The position numbers and the translations under genes were made by a program. Source: an uncultured Acetatifactor sp. (GTDB taxonomy: Bacteria > Bacillota > Clostridia > Lachnospirales > Lachnospiraceae). From it: a DNA stretch of 64,000 nucleotides. The notes under the pieces are model-generated. The model had not been told where the DNA came from. It did not search any database and worked only from the letters and a program-made list of their open reading frames with translations. The stretch is taken from NCBI GenBank assembly GCA_934426825.1, contig CAKRYI010000012.1:10646-74645 (forward strand), given 5' to 3'. This document shows, in pieces, positions 61,571-64,000 of this stretch. Numbering within the stretch: position 1 is the stretch's first letter; every line of letters starts with the position of its first letter.

Positions 61571-63003
61571 ATGAAACGATTTTTATCCATACGGCATGCA
61601 GCGGCACCGACAAAGTAACCGATTCTTTGACGGAAAGCACCGCCACCTCCGATACGGAGGAGTCCACCTTGCAGGAACCGGACGGACAGATGCCGGAACG
61701 ACCGGACGGCGAACCCGGTGAGAACACCCCTGACGGACAGCCTCCCGAAAAGCCAGACGGCGAACCCGGTGAGAATGCTCCCGACGGACAGCCTCCCGAA
61801 AAACCGGACAGCGAACCCGGTGAGAATGCCCCTGACGGACAGCCTCCCGAAAAGCCAGACGGCGAACCCGGCGGCAATGCTCCCGGCGGACAGCCCGGCG
61901 GCTTCGGCAGAAGTTCTGAGGTGACGCAGGGAACCGCTGCCAACACGATTGATACTGACGGCAGCTACTCTTCCACCACTTACCGTTCCACGGGGGATGA
62001 CGAAAACGCACTGCGCATCGACGGCGCCACCGTAAACATCAAAAACGCTACTGTCAAGTCCTCTGCCCAGAACGGCAACGGTGTATTCAGTTACGGAAGC
62101 GGTACTACCGTAAATATTTCCGATTCCAAAATTACCACCACCGCCGATAATTCCGGCGGGATTCAGACAACCGGCGGCGGAACAACCAACGCTTCCAACC
62201 TGACGGTAGACACTTCCGGAAATTCTTCCGCAGCCATCCGTTCCGACAGAGGCGGCGGTACCGTCAACGTAAAGGGTGGTTCCTACACCTCCAACGGCTA
62301 TAATTCTCCTGCGGTATACTCCACAGCGGACATTACCATTGCAGACGCCGACCTGACCGCAACAAATTCCGAGGCGTTAGTCATTGAGGGCAAAAATTCC
62401 ATCACCCTGACCGACTGCAATGTGTCCGGCAACATGAGTGATACGAAAGGTTCCAGCAGCAGCGAAAATGTACATAACATTATGATTTACCAGTCCATGT
62501 CCGGTGACGCGGATGTTGGTACTTCCTCCCTTTCCATGACCGGAGGCACGCTGACCTCCAACAACGGGGATGTGATTTACGTCACCAACACCCACTGCAT
62601 TTTGAACCTGACAGATGTGGACATAACCAGTCTTGATAGCGACGGCTATCTGCTGCGGGTGACCGGAAACAGCGCAAGCCACGGCTGGGGAACCGCCGGC
62701 AAAAACGGTGCGCAGGTAGAATTTACCGCTGCTTCCCAAAAGTTAAACGGTGATATTATCGTGGACTCTGTCTCCACCCTGAACATAACATTATCCGAAA
62801 AAAGTACCTTTACCGGCACCGTGAATATCACGGAAAACGCTGAGGGTGGAACTGCTGTTTCAGACAACGCCGTGATTACCATAGAGTCCGGCAGCACATG
62901 GATTCTGACCGGAGACTGTACCATCAGTTCCCTAAATAACAATGGCACCATCCGGTTTAACGGTCATACCATTACTCTGGCGGACGGGACAGTACTGAAA
63001 TAA
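61571..63003 (+). pseudogene. carbohydrate-binding-type (DUF4353-like) lipoprotein with damaged signal peptide
   Basis: A strong AAAGGAGG and ATG at 61571 open MKRFLSI, but this frame stops after 15 codons. One frame over, the coding sequence resumes at TACSGTDKVTDS, which is a lipobox (Cys after TA). So about 10 hydrophobic codons and the frame are lost. The rest is intact to 63003: a Pro/Gly/Glu-rich 17-residue repeat linker, then a long beta-helix-like domain (about 61930-62990; GATVNIKNATVKSS, GGTVNVKGGSYTS) like proteins annotated carbohydrate-binding domain-containing. Without repair it is not exported. Confidence 0.82.
61705..61893. repeat. 51-bp tandem repeats (about 3.7 copies)
   Basis: Units at 61705, 61756, 61807 and 61858 encode DGEPGENAPDGQPPEKP and close variants, forming a rigid Pro-rich stalk. 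The unit length keeps the frame. Confidence 0.92.
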
Positions 63004-63049
63004 AATAATGGAAGAAATTCGGAACCGGATAACCGTTTTTTAATGCAAA

Positions 63050-63094
63050 AACGCATTGTTTTCACAGCAACAAGTGTTATGAAAACAATGCGTT
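63050..63094. terminator. hairpin between convergent genes
   Basis: A 15-bp stem, AACGCATTGTTTTCA with its complement, around a 15-nt loop; GTTTTTGC follows on the minus strand. Probably terminates the immunity gene and possibly the lipoprotein gene. Confidence 0.72.
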
Positions 63095-63146
63095 CTACAT
63101 CTTTGAAAAAATTTTCGGTTGTCTTTATGTGGATACATTATTAAAT

Positions 63147-63377
63147 TTATTTCCTTGCATATCTTTTCATTTTTCGCAAAAAAAACTCACACGCCTCTGA
63201 TTCTGTTTCAAACAATTTCAATCCACTTTTGCTACCACGCTCGCTATAATATACTTGCCATTTATCTTCCTTTACAATGCATAATTTTTCATTTGGCAAG
63301 CCTCCCACCATTATTGAATATAATTCTTGTGGAATCTCCATCATTTCTAGTTCTTTTTCTAATTGTTCGACTGTCAT
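63147..63377 (-). CDS. candidate immunity protein for the adjacent toxin
   Basis: 76 residues, soluble, with a small alpha/beta look (MVGGLPNEKLCIVKEDKWQVYYSERG, then ETESEACEFFLRKMKRYA). It starts 2 bp after the toxin stop on the same strand, the usual place of an immunity gene. The family is not named with certainty. AT-rich like the toxin end. Confidence 0.7.
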   Translation of the reverse strand: MTVEQLEKELEMMEIPQELYSIMVGGLPNEKLCIVKEDKWQVYYSERGSKSGLKLFETESEACEFFLRKMKRYARK

Positions 63378-63379
63378 TC

Positions 63380-64000
63380 CTATTGAATTCTCCTTAAAAT
63401 ACCAGCATCTAATAATTCATCTACTGTATCTGGCAACAAATATTGTATTCCTCCGCCCGGTTCATCAAACCAAGATGCTATACTACCCGATTTTACATTA
63501 ATTGGCTCAGCAACCTCAAATACACTATATGGTCTTTGGTCTGTTCCCGGTGCAACCGCTCTCATTTCATACGGAGTTCCTTCTGGCGAAGTAAATGAAC
63601 CGTAATCACTTCCATACCTATCTATTCTTGCTCCTGGTTGTAACACTTCATCCATTGGTATATCAGCAAATCCATTATTTTCTGGCCAATTTATTGCCCC
63701 TGTTTCTTGATTATAATACTTTGGATTGTCAAATACATCCTTATACTTTAAATACAGTTCATCGTCAGGTGTATAATCCCAAGCGTCAATTTTAATCCTA
63801 TCCGCTTGACTAATTGACTTACTACCACTCTCATTCCCACAGTTCGCATTATGTACCAGTACCCCGCATTCTCCCACATGGTAAGTATGGAAATCCTCCA
63901 CCTGAAAGTTGTATACCTTAACCGGTTCTTCCAACTGTTCCCGCTCGGTGCCTTCCACCAACAGTATCTGTCCCTCAGCATCCAACAGGCTGTCCCCTAT
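63380..64000 (-). CDS. C-terminal part of a polymorphic toxin: Hint (pretoxin) tail plus TNT-type NAD+ glycohydrolase domain
   Basis: About 206 residues are visible; the gene continues past the window edge. The first part (VKVYNFQVEDFHTYHVGECGVLVHN) is the end of a Hint/pretoxin autoprocessing domain. The last 100 residues match the TNT (tuberculosis necrotizing toxin) fold: PGARIDRYGSDYGSFTSPEGTPYEMRA and WFDEPGGGIQYLL, with the conserved Arg and Gln of the active site. TNT toxins destroy NAD+. A WXG100/LXG or RHS N-terminal part would be expected beyond the edge. Confidence 0.85.
   Translation of the reverse strand: MGDSLLDAEGQILLVEGTEREQLEEPVKVYNFQVEDFHTYHVGECGVLVHNANCGNESGSKSISQADRIKIDAWDYTPDDELYLKYKDVFDNPKYYNQETGAINWPENNGFADIPMDEVLQPGARIDRYGSDYGSFTSPEGTPYEMRAVAPGTDQRPYSVFEVAEPINVKSGSIASWFDEPGGGIQYLLPDTVDELLDAGILRRIQ

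Overview
The window looks like a chromosome segment of a Gram-positive anaerobe of the class Clostridia, most likely Lachnospiraceae-like. The case rests on strong AGGAGG ribosome sites, TTG/GTG starts, lipoprotein and sortase-type signals, an Agr system, an AgcS symporter behind a glycine riboswitch, phosphatidylserine synthase/decarboxylase genes, DegV, and moderate GC with AT-rich inserts. No rRNA, tRNA, CRISPR array or intact insertion sequence was recognised. Species is not claimed.

Layout. 1-1.5 kb: start of a minus-strand ATP synthase operon (atpB, atpE, atpF cut by the edge). 1.7-13 kb: glutamine amidotransferase, lipase-like protein, two chemoreceptors, citrate synthase, a PTS-EIIC/EAL fusion, a MATE remnant and a riboswitch-controlled amino-acid symporter. 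13-20 kb: a secreted multi-module GH16 glucanase, an AbrB-ABC-esterase operon, a 23-bp minisatellite and a bicupin. 20-28.6 kb: a repeat-rich gap, a UvrD-like helicase, an NSS symporter, a phospholipid operon (PAP2, DedA-like, pssA, psd) and a MATE exporter. 28.6-44.4 kb: an AT-rich accessory region with an HNH protein and unknown partner, a WYL-GNAT-GyrI unit, a complete agr-type quorum-sensing locus with secreted and lipoprotein genes, and decayed toxin-antitoxin modules. 44.4-52.4 kb: low-complexity repeats and a 2,110-residue surface protein with a structured leader. 52.4-56.7 kb: a threonine/aspartate operon (ACT protein, homoserine dehydrogenase, phosphoglycerate-mutase-like proposed homoserine kinase, aspartate kinase). 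56.9-64 kb: a collapsed two-component system, DegV, a second WYL-GNAT unit, a lipoprotein gene with a damaged signal peptide, and a polymorphic TNT-type toxin with a candidate immunity gene.

Two threads stand out. First, both WYL regulators share a 27-28 bp dyad with half-site AAAC(C/T)ATGACA. It overlaps the regulator's own stop codon ahead of a downstream GNAT gene in both loci, and lies over the -35 of the second regulator's promoter: a candidate regulon visible from sequence alone. Second, the agr locus has agrD before agrB, an AgrD tail very like that of Staphylococcus aureus AgrD, divergent agrC-agrA, and a 16-bp exact direct repeat on both sides of a block of about 6.7 kb, as expected of an acquired island.

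The segment also carries an unusual number of short lesions: receiver domain, signal peptide, RelE toxin, AbiE pair and a MetE-like enzyme. These may be real decay or assembly error, and reads should be checked before they are interpreted.
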